Assembly (NCBI RefSeq): GCF_943192995.1
Contig: NZ_CALPCP010000004.1
Span: forward strand, 124,001 to 188,000
Reading direction: 5' to 3'
DNA length: 64,000 bases
Origin: Flintibacter muris
Lineage (GTDB): Bacteria > Bacillota > Clostridia > Oscillospirales > Oscillospiraceae
Each line of letters starts with the position of its first letter. The first letter of the stretch is position 1. A program made the position numbers and the translations under genes. Shown here one piece after another: positions 1 to 7,177 of this stretch. Under the pieces are notes generated by a model, which saw only the letters and a program-made list of their open reading frames with translations, had not been told where the DNA came from and did no database searches.

Positions 1-41
1 CATTTTCTCGGTACAATGACCGCCAGATAGTTGAATTTCAT
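1..41 (-). CDS. Partial CDS, first 13 codons only
   Basis: An ATG at 41 follows a good ribosome binding site (AAAGGAG, 7 nt upstream). The visible protein starts MKFNYLAVIVPRK and runs off the window. It is 11 bp after the stop of the upstream small gene, so it belongs to the same operon. The product cannot be named from 13 residues. Confidence 0.6.
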   Translation of the reverse strand, partial: MKFNYLAVIVPRK

Positions 42-52
42 AGCAATCTCCT

Positions 53-337
53 TTAATAATCCTCCGGCAGCAGCACAGTTGTGGCCGACCGGTCCCATTC
101 GGTGATGATCCAGAATTTGACGCCGTCCTTGCTGTGGTAGACGGAAAGCAGGCGCTCGCCGCCCTTCACCGCTCTGTCGTTGGCCCACTTGTCCTGCGGG
201 CACACATCGCCCCAGTCGCAGTTCTGGTGTCTCTGGAGGGCGGCGAAAATTTCTGCCTTTGGGACTACCTTCAGCACATGGGGTGTCGCTACTGTCTGTC
301 CCAGGGCAAAGGGGACAGAAATCGTTGGAAATTTCAT
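53..337 (-). CDS. Small conserved mobile-element protein, unknown function
   Basis: 94-aa protein with ATG start at 337. Its C-terminal half (DRAVKGGERLLSVYH, then KFWIITEWDRSATTVLLPE) matches a family of roughly 100-residue proteins that I recognise as common on plasmids and ICEs of gut Firmicutes and usually annotated hypothetical. A WGDVCPQDK segment lies just before. No catalytic motif, membrane segment or signal peptide is visible. It is the last but one gene of the JAB-ThiF-clamp operon, 11 bp after the methyltransferase stop. No function is assigned. Confidence 0.75.
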   Translation of the reverse strand: MKFPTISVPFALGQTVATPHVLKVVPKAEIFAALQRHQNCDWGDVCPQDKWANDRAVKGGERLLSVYHSKDGVKFWIITEWDRSATTVLLPEDY

Positions 338-348
338 ACTCTCCTCCT

Positions 349-1746
349 TTAGGTCAGTGCCCGGAACCCATGCGGGGTCAGGACGTTGAAAATCATTTTG
401 TTGGAAATGGTCTCGTGGATCTCGGAGCCGATATGTTTCCCGTTGGAGGCGTACCGTTCCTCACTCTCCATCCGGGTCACCTTGATGATCCGGCCCTTGA
501 TGATATGGGGCGTGTCGCACTGGATCAGCCCGTTTATCATCCCTGAGCCGCCGATCAGGCCGATCTGGCTGATGGACAGGGGCAAAAGCGGACGCTTCAC
601 TCCCTTGTCCAGTTCGCTGCGGGCCATAAGCTGGGCGAAGCTGTCACAATGACGCAGCTGCCGCTCCAGTTCTTTCTCGTTGAACCTCTCGCCTTTGAAG
701 GTCTTCACCCCCAGCGGATGGGCCGGGAGGGGATACTGGCCCTCTGGAAGCTCCGTCAGGCTGGGAATTTTGGCGGGGTCAACGGTGTACTTCTCCAGCC
801 ACAAGGCATTCTCCGGCACGTCCGCCCGGCGCTTGCGCAGGCCCATGACGGCGATCTGCTTGAATTTCTTAAACTCGCCGTCGGTGAACCGCCAGACGGT
901 CAGTCCCTCAAAGTTGTCCGCCAGCACCCGGCAGATGTCCGGGGTAAGCCGGTAGTAGGGAATAACATAGACCAGCAGGCCGCCGTACATCAGGTGAGGA
1001 AGGCTCTCGATCAGGAACCGCTTCTCATGCCGGGCCCGACTGCCGCTCTCATTGAGGACGGACAGATAGGGCGGGTTGAGGAACAGCAGATGGAACGCCT
1101 CCTGGCTGATCTGGCTGAAAAAGAAGCTGCCGAAGCCCACCCGATGCAGGCGGGTCTGGGCCTCCTCAGCCCGGCTCTCGTCCAGCTCTACCCCGTAGGC
1201 ATAGCAGTGATTCCCTTGAGCGAGCTGCCGCAGGGCTTTCCCGCAGCCGCAGCAGGGGTCAAACAGATTGGTGGTCACCTCCTCCGGGAACTGGATGCCC
1301 CGCAGAATGAGGGAGATGTTATCCGGGTCGGTGGGGTAGTAGCCCAGCCTGACATTGTTCATCAGCCGGCCAATTACCGCCGCGTTGGCGGTCCCATCCA
1401 CGGGGAATTTCTTGATGAAGTCCTGGATGGCATCGTAGACGGGGCGGTAGACATTGCTCATCAGGTCAAACCGAAGCAGGCCCGCCTGGAGCATAGCCGC
1501 CGTCTTGGCGTTTTGGTACTCCTCCGCCTCCATCAAAAAGAGGCGGGCCTTTCCGATGGCCTCGGCCAGCTTGCGCCGGACGGCTTGCAGCAGGGAGAAA
1601 TTGTCCCGGGCGGCGGCCAGGTCGGTGTCCTTGTACTTCTCCACCCTGGCTCGCTGGATTACCATGCTCTGCGTCAAATCAGCGATGGAGCTTTGCAGGG
1701 ATTTCAGCTCCTCCACCGCGTAGCACCGCTCAGGCTGCCCGCTCAT
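349..1746 (-). CDS. DUF6094-type SAM-dependent DNA methyltransferase
   Basis: 465 aa. The start at 1746 is preferred to an upstream ATG at 1782 because AAGGAGG lies 8 nt before it and it overlaps the previous gene by only 17 bp. The N-terminal 100 residues are helical and charged. A class I SAM fold follows: DPCCGCGK (about 163-170) is the SAM-binding motif I and NPPY (about 224-227) is the catalytic motif of N6-adenine or N4-cytosine methyltransferases. The C-terminal third has no recognisable target-recognition domain. No restriction endonuclease gene is nearby, so an orphan modification or anti-restriction role is an inference. The family name DUF6094 is from memory and should be confirmed. 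Confidence 0.82.
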   Translation of the reverse strand: MSGQPERCYAVEELKSLQSSIADLTQSMVIQRARVEKYKDTDLAAARDNFSLLQAVRRKLAEAIGKARLFLMEAEEYQNAKTAAMLQAGLLRFDLMSNVYRPVYDAIQDFIKKFPVDGTANAAVIGRLMNNVRLGYYPTDPDNISLILRGIQFPEEVTTNLFDPCCGCGKALRQLAQGNHCYAYGVELDESRAEEAQTRLHRVGFGSFFFSQISQEAFHLLFLNPPYLSVLNESGSRARHEKRFLIESLPHLMYGGLLVYVIPYYRLTPDICRVLADNFEGLTVWRFTDGEFKKFKQIAVMGLRKRRADVPENALWLEKYTVDPAKIPSLTELPEGQYPLPAHPLGVKTFKGERFNEKELERQLRHCDSFAQLMARSELDKGVKRPLLPLSISQIGLIGGSGMINGLIQCDTPHIIKGRIIKVTRMESEERYASNGKHIGSEIHETISNKMIFNVLTPHGFRALT

Positions 1747-2182
1747 AGGCGTTCCCCTCCTTCCGGAGCGTGCGGAACTCATTCAGCAGTCTGCTGTAGG
1801 ACATAGTTTTCAGCGCGTCCCGGGGCAAAAAGCGGTTGCTCCCGCCGGAGTAGTCCTTGATGTGCTTGACCTCGCGGTAAATCACCAATTCCTCAAACCC
1901 AAAGCTGGACTGACCGATCATGATGTAGATGCCGCTGTTGTTCCACATTCCGATCAGGGTCGTCTCGCCGGAGACGGCAATGCCGCCGGGATTGGCGGAA
2001 ACCTTGTACTCCCGGAGGCCCAAATTCTTGGCCAGAGCCCGCAGAAATGCCTTCCCGGTGTTCAAAAACACCTTTTTGTCCCCGTTGGGGCCGCCTTCCC
2101 GCTCGCCCCAGATGTAGCTGAGGTCGTGGCTGAGCAAATCGGCCAGCTTGCGCATATTCTTTTCCTGGGATTGTACCGACAT
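1730..2182 (-). CDS. Unknown conserved protein, 150 aa
   Basis: The start at 2182 (MSVQSQEKNMRK) has AGGAGG 8 nt upstream; the longer reading frame from 2221 lacks a site. The protein is mixed alpha/beta, with an LSYIWGEREGG segment near residue 30 and a conserved-looking GGSNRFLPRD stretch near residue 115. There is no signal peptide or membrane segment. Its stop overlaps the start of the downstream methyltransferase by 17 bp, so the two are probably translated together. I do not recognise the family. Confidence 0.7.
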   Translation of the reverse strand: MSVQSQEKNMRKLADLLSHDLSYIWGEREGGPNGDKKVFLNTGKAFLRALAKNLGLREYKVSANPGGIAVSGETTLIGMWNNSGIYIMIGQSSFGFEELVIYREVKHIKDYSGGSNRFLPRDALKTMSYSRLLNEFRTLRKEGNAYERAA

Positions 2183-2256
2183 TTTGATGCCCTCCTTCAA
2201 AAATTGAGAGCGCAAGGACATAAAAATCCCTTGCGCTCCATATTTCTCAGCGGCAG

Positions 2257-2907
2257 CTACGCCGCAGGTCTGATATCCGTTCCACTACCCGTCCCAAAAA
2301 CAGGGGCGTTCTCCTCTGGGGTGCCGGGGATGATTTTCAGTGTGTAGCCGCTCTCTCTGGCTAACTTGAACATACCAACGAAACGGTTCAGCTCCTCATC
2401 TACAGATTCATCATCCTTTTGTTCCTCGACAGGCTCGAAGTCCGCATCCATGGCCTTCGACTTCTGCGGCCGGGCGGTCAGGGAAGTCCAGAAGGAGCGC
2501 AGGGCCGAGGCCAGCAGCAGCCGGAACAGGCTCCGCTTCCTGGGCTTCAGGTGGATGACATCATCGGCCTTCACCTCGTCAATCTCACTGAGGGCCACGG
2601 TGAGCTTCCCAGTCGCCACAAAGGCGGAGGACAGAAAACAGGACACCGCCGCGCTCTCAAAGGCGAACAGCTCCGGGGTCTGCACCCGCTTGGCGATCAG
2701 CCGCTGGCAGGTCACGCTGGCGGCCTCCAGGTCGTCCACCCGGATATCATCGGCGGACACGGTGCCGGCGGTGATCATGCCGCCTCCGCTGATGGTCTTG
2801 GCCTTGATGCCATAAGCCACCTTCAGACAGCCCTTGACCACCAGGCGGTCAGTCTCCAAAGTTTCATAGCTCACGGTCTCCCCCTTGGGGATGTAGACAG
2901 TTTTCAT
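2257..2907 (-). CDS. Bactofilin-like (polymer-forming beta-helix) protein
   Basis: 216 aa, ATG at 2907 with GGAG 9 nt upstream. Residues 1-120 are a run of short beta-strand repeats: YETLETDRLVVKGCLKV, IKAKTISGGGMITAG, then VSADDIRVDDLEAASV. This resembles bactofilins and related right-handed beta-helix polymers. A basic hydrophobic stretch (about 125-150, KPRKRSLFRLLLASAL) may touch the membrane, and the tail is acidic (QKDDESVDEEL). A scaffold or DNA-segregation role would be inference. Bactofilin assignment is by repeat pattern only. Confidence 0.55.
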   Translation of the reverse strand: MKTVYIPKGETVSYETLETDRLVVKGCLKVAYGIKAKTISGGGMITAGTVSADDIRVDDLEAASVTCQRLIAKRVQTPELFAFESAAVSCFLSSAFVATGKLTVALSEIDEVKADDVIHLKPRKRSLFRLLLASALRSFWTSLTARPQKSKAMDADFEPVEEQKDDESVDEELNRFVGMFKLARESGYTLKIIPGTPEENAPVFGTGSGTDIRPAA

Positions 2908-2921
2908 AGTGATACACTCCT

Positions 2922-3131
2922 TCACGTTTCTCTCGGCGGTACCGGGCGGCCATCGCCCAGCCGCACATCCTGGTGGCTGTCAAACACTTCCCGATAGACC
3001 TCTTTTCCGGTCGCTCCGCAGTCCTGACAGGTCCAGTCTACCGAGCCATTCTTGCTGGAAACGGCATTTTCCCCGTAGATCAGGGGCCCGCCGCAGACGG
3101 GGCACACACCTGCAATGTCCTTAAATTCCAT
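2922..3131 (-). CDS. Small zinc-ribbon protein
   Basis: 69 aa, ATG at 3131 with GGAGG 5 nt upstream. Two knuckles are visible, CPVCGG at about 10-15 and CQDCG at about 35-39, a four-cysteine rubredoxin-like zinc ribbon. It follows the clamp gene by 12 bp and ends just before the bactofilin-like start. Such minimal ribbons often bind nucleic acid or act as adaptors. It has no terminal Gly-Gly and does not look like a ubiquitin-like substrate. Confidence 0.75.
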   Translation of the reverse strand: MEFKDIAGVCPVCGGPLIYGENAVSSKNGSVDWTCQDCGATGKEVYREVFDSHQDVRLGDGRPVPPRET

Positions 3132-3143
3132 ACCGCCCTCCGC

Positions 3144-4238
3144 TCACGCCGCCGCGGCCTGTTTCATCCGGACAGGCAGGACCATAGCGAAGTCGCTGCG
3201 GCCCTCGGCCTCCAGAATGATTGGCGCCACAGGGTTGATGACCTTCAACTTCACCTGGGGCTCCCCCCGGAACTGCCGGAGGGCGTCGATCATGTAGCGC
3301 AGTTCAAAGCCGAAGTCGATACTGCTCTCCCCGTCGATCTGAATCTGCGTGCAATAACCTCCGCTGGGCGTTAACATTGACAGCTTGCCGCCGGAAAAAC
3401 GGACGCAGGCGCTGCCTATGCTGCGGGTCAGATTTTTCAGATAGTCCAGTTCTCTCAAGAACTCTTCGGGCCAGACGCAGAACTCCTCCTTAAATTCCTT
3501 GGGAACGGCGCCGTCCACATTGAACACAAACGGTCCTCCGATCCGGGTCTGAAGCTCTGTTGTACCATCCGTTACCTGGAGATACCACTCACCCACGCTG
3601 GCAGTCACTTCCTGATTGCCGAACATTTTCAGGTATTTCAGTGCTTCAGGCAGGACCATAAATGGCTGACGGACAGCCAGACCTTCATCCACATCCCAGG
3701 CCAGCCGGTAGCCGTCCACGGCGAACACCTTGTTGCCATCGAACTGCACATGGGTGCGCTGGGCCTCCAGCTTATCATCGGGTTTTCTCAGTGCGTATTT
3801 GACATGCTCCACCCGCTCCAGCAGCCGGGCGGCGTTGACTGTGTAGGTGTGCCGCGTCTGTTCCTCCCGCATAGCGGGGTAGTCCTCGGGCAGGAAGGCG
3901 TCCATCTGCGCGGCCCGGGGGCCGCAAGACATGGTGAGCTGGATACAGCGGGTTTTATGATTGCTTTTTTCCTCCGCCTCCAAAATCAACTCACCCTCAA
4001 AGTGGCCACAGGCCCGGGCGGCGTCCTTGGGACGCTGAAACACGAAGCTCAGATCATCGCCTCGGGCGGGAATCGTCGTGGTCAGCCAGGTGGTAAAGTC
4101 GGTGGCAGTCAGGGTACAGCGGTCATTGCTGATGCTCACCAGCACGCCCTCCAATTCGGGGATGGACGCCGGCTTGATCACCTTGATTACCTTGTTCAGT
4201 GCCTGGGAAAATTCCTTCGCGTCTACGGTTGCTCTCAT
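3144..4238 (-). CDS. DnaN-like DNA polymerase sliding clamp, paralogue 1
   Basis: 364 aa. The N-terminus (MRATVDAKEFSQALNKVIKV) and the pattern of three repeated clamp domains match DnaN. Landmarks are LEGVLVSI near residue 30, FLPEDYPAM near 115, VFAVDGYRLAW near 172, and the C-terminal MVLPVR corresponding to the end of bacterial beta clamps. Length is near the usual 366-380. It is clearly divergent from a housekeeping clamp. Its ATG overlaps the ThiF stop (ATGA), so it is translationally coupled to ThiF and JAB. It probably forms a ring on DNA that recruits element-encoded replication or repair factors. A second paralogue is encoded at 13661-14803. Confidence 0.85.
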   Translation of the reverse strand: MRATVDAKEFSQALNKVIKVIKPASIPELEGVLVSISNDRCTLTATDFTTWLTTTIPARGDDLSFVFQRPKDAARACGHFEGELILEAEEKSNHKTRCIQLTMSCGPRAAQMDAFLPEDYPAMREEQTRHTYTVNAARLLERVEHVKYALRKPDDKLEAQRTHVQFDGNKVFAVDGYRLAWDVDEGLAVRQPFMVLPEALKYLKMFGNQEVTASVGEWYLQVTDGTTELQTRIGGPFVFNVDGAVPKEFKEEFCVWPEEFLRELDYLKNLTRSIGSACVRFSGGKLSMLTPSGGYCTQIQIDGESSIDFGFELRYMIDALRQFRGEPQVKLKVINPVAPIILEAEGRSDFAMVLPVRMKQAAAA

Positions 4239-5008
4239 GCGGTTTTCCTCCTTTTCGATTTTTGAATCTCCGGCCGCACATTAATGGTATTGGTGGAGAA
4301 TGTCACTTTCCGCACCGTACTCTCACCCACGGCCAGAATGTTGTAGATCATGTCCACCACAGCGGTGGCGGCGGTGATGTTGGCCGCCATACTCTGGGGA
4401 GCCGACACCGACGCCTCGGCGCAGGACAGCTCCGTGGGAAACTTATCCGTCTCTTCCAGTACGTCCGGGTAGACCACACCGATGGGCGGGTAGTAGGTTC
4501 TACCACTCCGCCGTACACCGCAGACTACCTGGCCGGTGTACTCCCCGTTGCCGCTGTCAATGTAGATCAGCTCCTTTGCCTGGGTGAACACTCTGTGGCA
4601 CAGCTGCCGGGACTTGTTGTTGTCCACAGCTCCCAGCAGGATGACCATCTCCTCCACAATTTCCTCGCGGTACGAATTGGGCCGTCTCTGCCGGAACCGC
4701 ATGGGTATCAGCAGGTCGTTCAGGCGGTCCTCATCCTCCACGAAATCGGGGACGTACTCCGTCTCCATGCCGAACACGGAGGAGTACCGCTCCGCCAGGA
4801 CCTGGGCCTTGTTCTCTCCCAGGTCGGCGGGAGTAAAGTTTTGCCGCACCAGGTTTTTCTGCTCCACCACGTCGCCGTCGCAGATGATATACCGCACCGG
4901 ACGGTCCAGCGAGTACAGCAGCCGGTACAGATGGGGCGCAATGTGGCCCCCTGTGCCGCCGGCGCCCAGCTGAACGATCTTCACAGGGCGGGTCTGGGAG
5001 AATCTCAT
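4235..5008 (-). CDS. ThiF/MoeB/E1-like adenylyltransferase (PRTRC ThiF-like)
   Basis: 257 aa. A Rossmann fold starts with GAGGTGG (residues 15-21). The ATP-binding signature of E1-like enzymes follows: D44-D46, NLVRQNF (52-58, with the arginine) and K67 in GENKA. VDNNKSR (D129) is the loop of the catalytic aspartate. C196 in ELSCAE is the candidate thioester cysteine. The CxxC zinc pairs of MoeB are absent. The sequence fits the ThiF members of PRTRC-type plasmid cassettes. It is expected to adenylate a ubiquitin-like C-terminus, but no obvious substrate protein is in the window. It overlaps JAB upstream and the clamp downstream by 4 bp each. Confidence 0.88.
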   Translation of the reverse strand: MRFSQTRPVKIVQLGAGGTGGHIAPHLYRLLYSLDRPVRYIICDGDVVEQKNLVRQNFTPADLGENKAQVLAERYSSVFGMETEYVPDFVEDEDRLNDLLIPMRFRQRRPNSYREEIVEEMVILLGAVDNNKSRQLCHRVFTQAKELIYIDSGNGEYTGQVVCGVRRSGRTYYPPIGVVYPDVLEETDKFPTELSCAEASVSAPQSMAANITAATAVVDMIYNILAVGESTVRKVTFSTNTINVRPEIQKSKRRKTA

Positions 5009-6396
5009 AACTCACCCTCCAAAAATGTCCCAGATAACAGAACTTCGCGCAGCCGAGCTTTGGCATCCTTTATGGCTCTTGTTTCCCCGGTTTTGACGTT
5101 ATCCCGCCATTCCCGGGGAAACACCTCGCCCAGACCTTCAAAAACCAGGGCGGGGTCCAACTCGCAGTAGGTGCCGCCGCAGGACATCCGCACCGTGATC
5201 TCCGGGAAAAACCGGTCCAACCGGCCCAACACGGTATACAGCCGGGTGGCCCGCTCATCCTGGTCGTCCACAGGAGAGAATTTCGCCGCCATGCTGTTGT
5301 GGCTGTGGATGTCCATGTAGTGGAGATACCGCGTTTCATCCAGACCATCCCGGCTCAGATCGGCGTTGACCCTGGCCTTGGAGACCTCCTGGGGCGGGAT
5401 GCGGACCACATACTCCTCCGACTCCTTATCCCAGAGGATGTGGGCCAGGGCCTCAAACTCCGCTGTCTCATTCATGTAGCAGCGAAAGAAGGAGATGATC
5501 TGGCTCAGCAGGGAGGCGGGAATCAGGGGGAGGGCCGGGGTGAACCCGGCCCTGATGCGTGAAAACTCCACCACATTGTCTTTGGGGGCGACGAACTCGC
5601 CCAGCTCGGTCTTGCGCAGCTCGTAGACCCTGCCGTCCCCAGAGGGAAGCAGGCAGATGGTTTTGTCCGACGCCCTGGCCTCCTCCAGAGAGGTAAACGT
5701 CCCTTTGTAGTCGGCGATGCCTTTGCTCTGGGCGGTGACTCGGGGCTTCACCAGGCAGTCCGGGCTCTTGTCCTTGGACTTTTTCAGGCCATCCAGGAAC
5801 GCCTTGGAACGCTCGATCTCCTCCTTGACGGACTGGATGGTGGCGCCCTTAGGGTCGGTGATGGCCTTGGTCACCTTGCCGTACTCCACCGACCAGGATA
5901 CTCGCTTGCCCTCGCCCAGCTCGGGAAAATCGTCCGACTTGGCGATGCGCAGCTCCTCGAAGGTCATAGCGCCATCGGTGATCTCATCCCTGGCGCTGCC
6001 GTAGGAGAAGATGGGGGCCTTCTCAAAGAGGGATTTGGCCGCTGTCTGAGCCGCCTGGGTTTCCTGCTTGTCAATGGCCGCCGCGATGGGGTTGGCCGGC
6101 TCGCTGGCAGGCGAGGGGTTCTGTGTTTTGGCCTGGGGAACAGGCTGGGGCTTGGGTGCGGGCTCCGGCTGAGGCGCGGGGGCCACGGGGGCCGCAACCG
6201 GCTCTGCCGGTGCCGCAGGAGCTTCCGGCTTGGGCTGTTCCGGGGGAGCGGCAGGGGTTTCCGTCCGCGCCGCCGGAAGGTCAAAGGGATTGACGTCATC
6301 TGTGGGAGCGCCGCCGCCAAAGATGGCGCTGACGTCCAGTTCTTCGCTGTCCTTCATGCCGGAGAACGGGAATCCGCTGTTGATAGGCTCACTCAT
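5005..6396 (-). CDS. JAMM/JAB metallo-isopeptidase domain protein
   Basis: 463 aa, ATG at 6396 with AAAGGAG upstream; the longer frame from 6447 has no site. Residues 1-130 are a Pro/Ala/Glu-rich disordered linker. Residues 130-300 form an unassigned alpha/beta region. The C-terminal domain has the exact JAMM signature HxHx7SxxD: H364, H366, S374, D377, with E313 or E315 as candidate catalytic glutamate. JAMM proteins are zinc isopeptidases that remove or mature ubiquitin-like modifiers. The 4-bp overlap with the E1-like gene supports a shared modification pathway. The N-terminal region could contain a fused substrate or adaptor; this is not shown by sequence. Confidence 0.85.
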   Translation of the reverse strand: MSEPINSGFPFSGMKDSEELDVSAIFGGGAPTDDVNPFDLPAARTETPAAPPEQPKPEAPAAPAEPVAAPVAPAPQPEPAPKPQPVPQAKTQNPSPASEPANPIAAAIDKQETQAAQTAAKSLFEKAPIFSYGSARDEITDGAMTFEELRIAKSDDFPELGEGKRVSWSVEYGKVTKAITDPKGATIQSVKEEIERSKAFLDGLKKSKDKSPDCLVKPRVTAQSKGIADYKGTFTSLEEARASDKTICLLPSGDGRVYELRKTELGEFVAPKDNVVEFSRIRAGFTPALPLIPASLLSQIISFFRCYMNETAEFEALAHILWDKESEEYVVRIPPQEVSKARVNADLSRDGLDETRYLHYMDIHSHNSMAAKFSPVDDQDERATRLYTVLGRLDRFFPEITVRMSCGGTYCELDPALVFEGLGEVFPREWRDNVKTGETRAIKDAKARLREVLLSGTFLEGEL

Positions 6397-6585
6397 AATG
6401 CTGGCTCCTTTCAATTTTTGAACAAAAAAAGACCACAACCACCCCAAAAGGCAACTGTGATCTTCTTGTTCGTCTATTTACTTCCAGGTCGATTCGGTTT
6501 GGTGCGTTAGGGCATACTACGCCCCTGGCCGCGTTCCATTCCTCCCTCACTTACTCCGCCCTAAACTTACTCCGCCCTGAAATAC
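6397..6585 (-). ncRNA. Leader RNA copy A with terminator-like attenuator
   Basis: About 190 nt of untranslated leader between the promoter and the JAB gene. In transcript order it holds two copies of AGGGCGGAGTAAG and an AGGGAGGAATGG element. Near the end is a 13-bp stem (6431-6443 with 6450-6462) followed by seven U residues (6424-6430). Outer arms GAACAA/TTGTTC (6420-6425, 6466-6471) extend the stem. This is a rho-independent terminator placed 25 nt before the JAB ribosome binding site, as in attenuation or riboswitch leaders. The same architecture recurs at 17899-18093. A 10-codon ORF (6507-6539) lies inside. Confidence 0.72.
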
Positions 6586-6591
6586 ACTCTT

Positions 6592-6638
6592 ATTTTAGCA
6601 TTGTGAAAAGAAGCTGTATAGTTGAGGTTTTCTCAACT
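6592..6638 (-). promoter_or_regulatory. Promoter and palindromic operator, copy A
   Basis: Minus-strand -35 TATACA (6615-6620), 17-bp spacer and -10 TAAAAT (6592-6597). A perfect 7-bp inverted repeat, AGTTGAG/CTCAACT with a 5-bp loop (6620-6638), abuts the -35 box and looks like an operator. Copy B at 18100-18146 keeps both boxes, the spacing and the palindrome. It drives the JAB-ThiF-clamp operon. Confidence 0.75.
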
Positions 6639-6667
6639 AAAAAAGCGGCGGTCCGAAGGCCGCCGCT
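6639..6667 (-). terminator. Rho-independent terminator
   Basis: AGCGGCGG/CCGCCGCT stem (6644-6667) followed on the minus strand by six U residues (6639-6644). It ends the transcript from the VWA/DUF7695/Fic-remnant side and sits directly against the operator of the next promoter. Confidence 0.85.
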
Positions 6668-6677
6668 GAGATATAAA

Positions 6678-6917
6678 TTATGTTCTGTTTCTTCCACGCT
6701 CAAAACGGGCTTGCCAGGTCTTTACGGTTTGAGACTTCAAGAAATCCACCAGGCTGTCCAGCTTCTGATCGCTGTCAAACTGTTCCAGTGCGTTATAGTA
6801 CGCCCTCCGGTCCTCCGCGTGGATAATGACGGGCGGATGGTCCAGCAGAAGCAGCAGATAGTTCATCAGCAGCCGCCCGGTCCGGCCATTGCCGTCACAA
6901 CTCTGGACAAAAGTCAA
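6678..6917 (-). pseudogene. C-terminal remnant of a Fic-domain protein
   Basis: The 79 codons from 6917 down to 6678 carry the end of a Fic (AMP-transferase) core: DGNGRTGRLLMNYLLL, then an AEDRRAYYNAL helix. The first part of the motif (HPF) and the whole N-terminal domain are missing. In frame, a TAG lies two codons upstream of the TTG at 6917, where sequence of the preceding gene begins. It therefore has no valid start and is a truncated leftover joined to the tail of the DUF7695-like gene. Confidence 0.75.
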
Positions 6918-7117
6918 ATGCTATTTTCGGCATCTTCCAGAATACTTAATTCTGTGAAATCGTCCCTTGAATGGGTGAAACCTCGCCTTAAATAGTCCAA
7001 ACCACCATCAACACTACAACAGCCACATTTGCAAGTAACGAAATCATGCCTATAGGTGGATTCAATAATATCCCCACACAAGTTACATTGTATGACGTTC
7101 TTGACAATCTTTTGCAT
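6914..7117 (-). CDS. Small cysteine-rich protein, DUF7695-like
   Basis: 67 aa, ATG at 7117 with GAGGTGG upstream. CNLCG (about 11-15) and CKCGCC (about 29-34) form a likely zinc site, followed by a conserved DGGLDYLRRGF and an acidic RDDFTELSI end. I recognise this as a widespread small protein of Firmicutes genomes and mobile elements without a known function. The last residues run into the Fic remnant. The ending EDAENSI may be altered by the junction. Confidence 0.7.
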   Translation of the reverse strand: MQKIVKNVIQCNLCGDIIESTYRHDFVTCKCGCCSVDGGLDYLRRGFTHSRDDFTELSILEDAENSI

Positions 7118-7177
7118 GTTACCACCTCATAAAAAGTTTAGCATATTTCTCCCTCGCTCGCAAGGCGTCAGACAAAT

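Noticed and set aside
3144-6396. Calling the operon a complete PRTRC cassette
   Set aside because: ThiF and JAB are like those of PRTRC systems, but I could not find the small ubiquitin-like protein C, the E2-like protein B, or protein E. Only the resemblance is stated.
6507-6539. 10-codon leader peptide in leader copy A (and 49 codons in copy B)
   Set aside because: The first eight residues are alike, but the GGAGG is only one base from the ATG and the lengths differ greatly, so translation is not supported enough to list as a gene.
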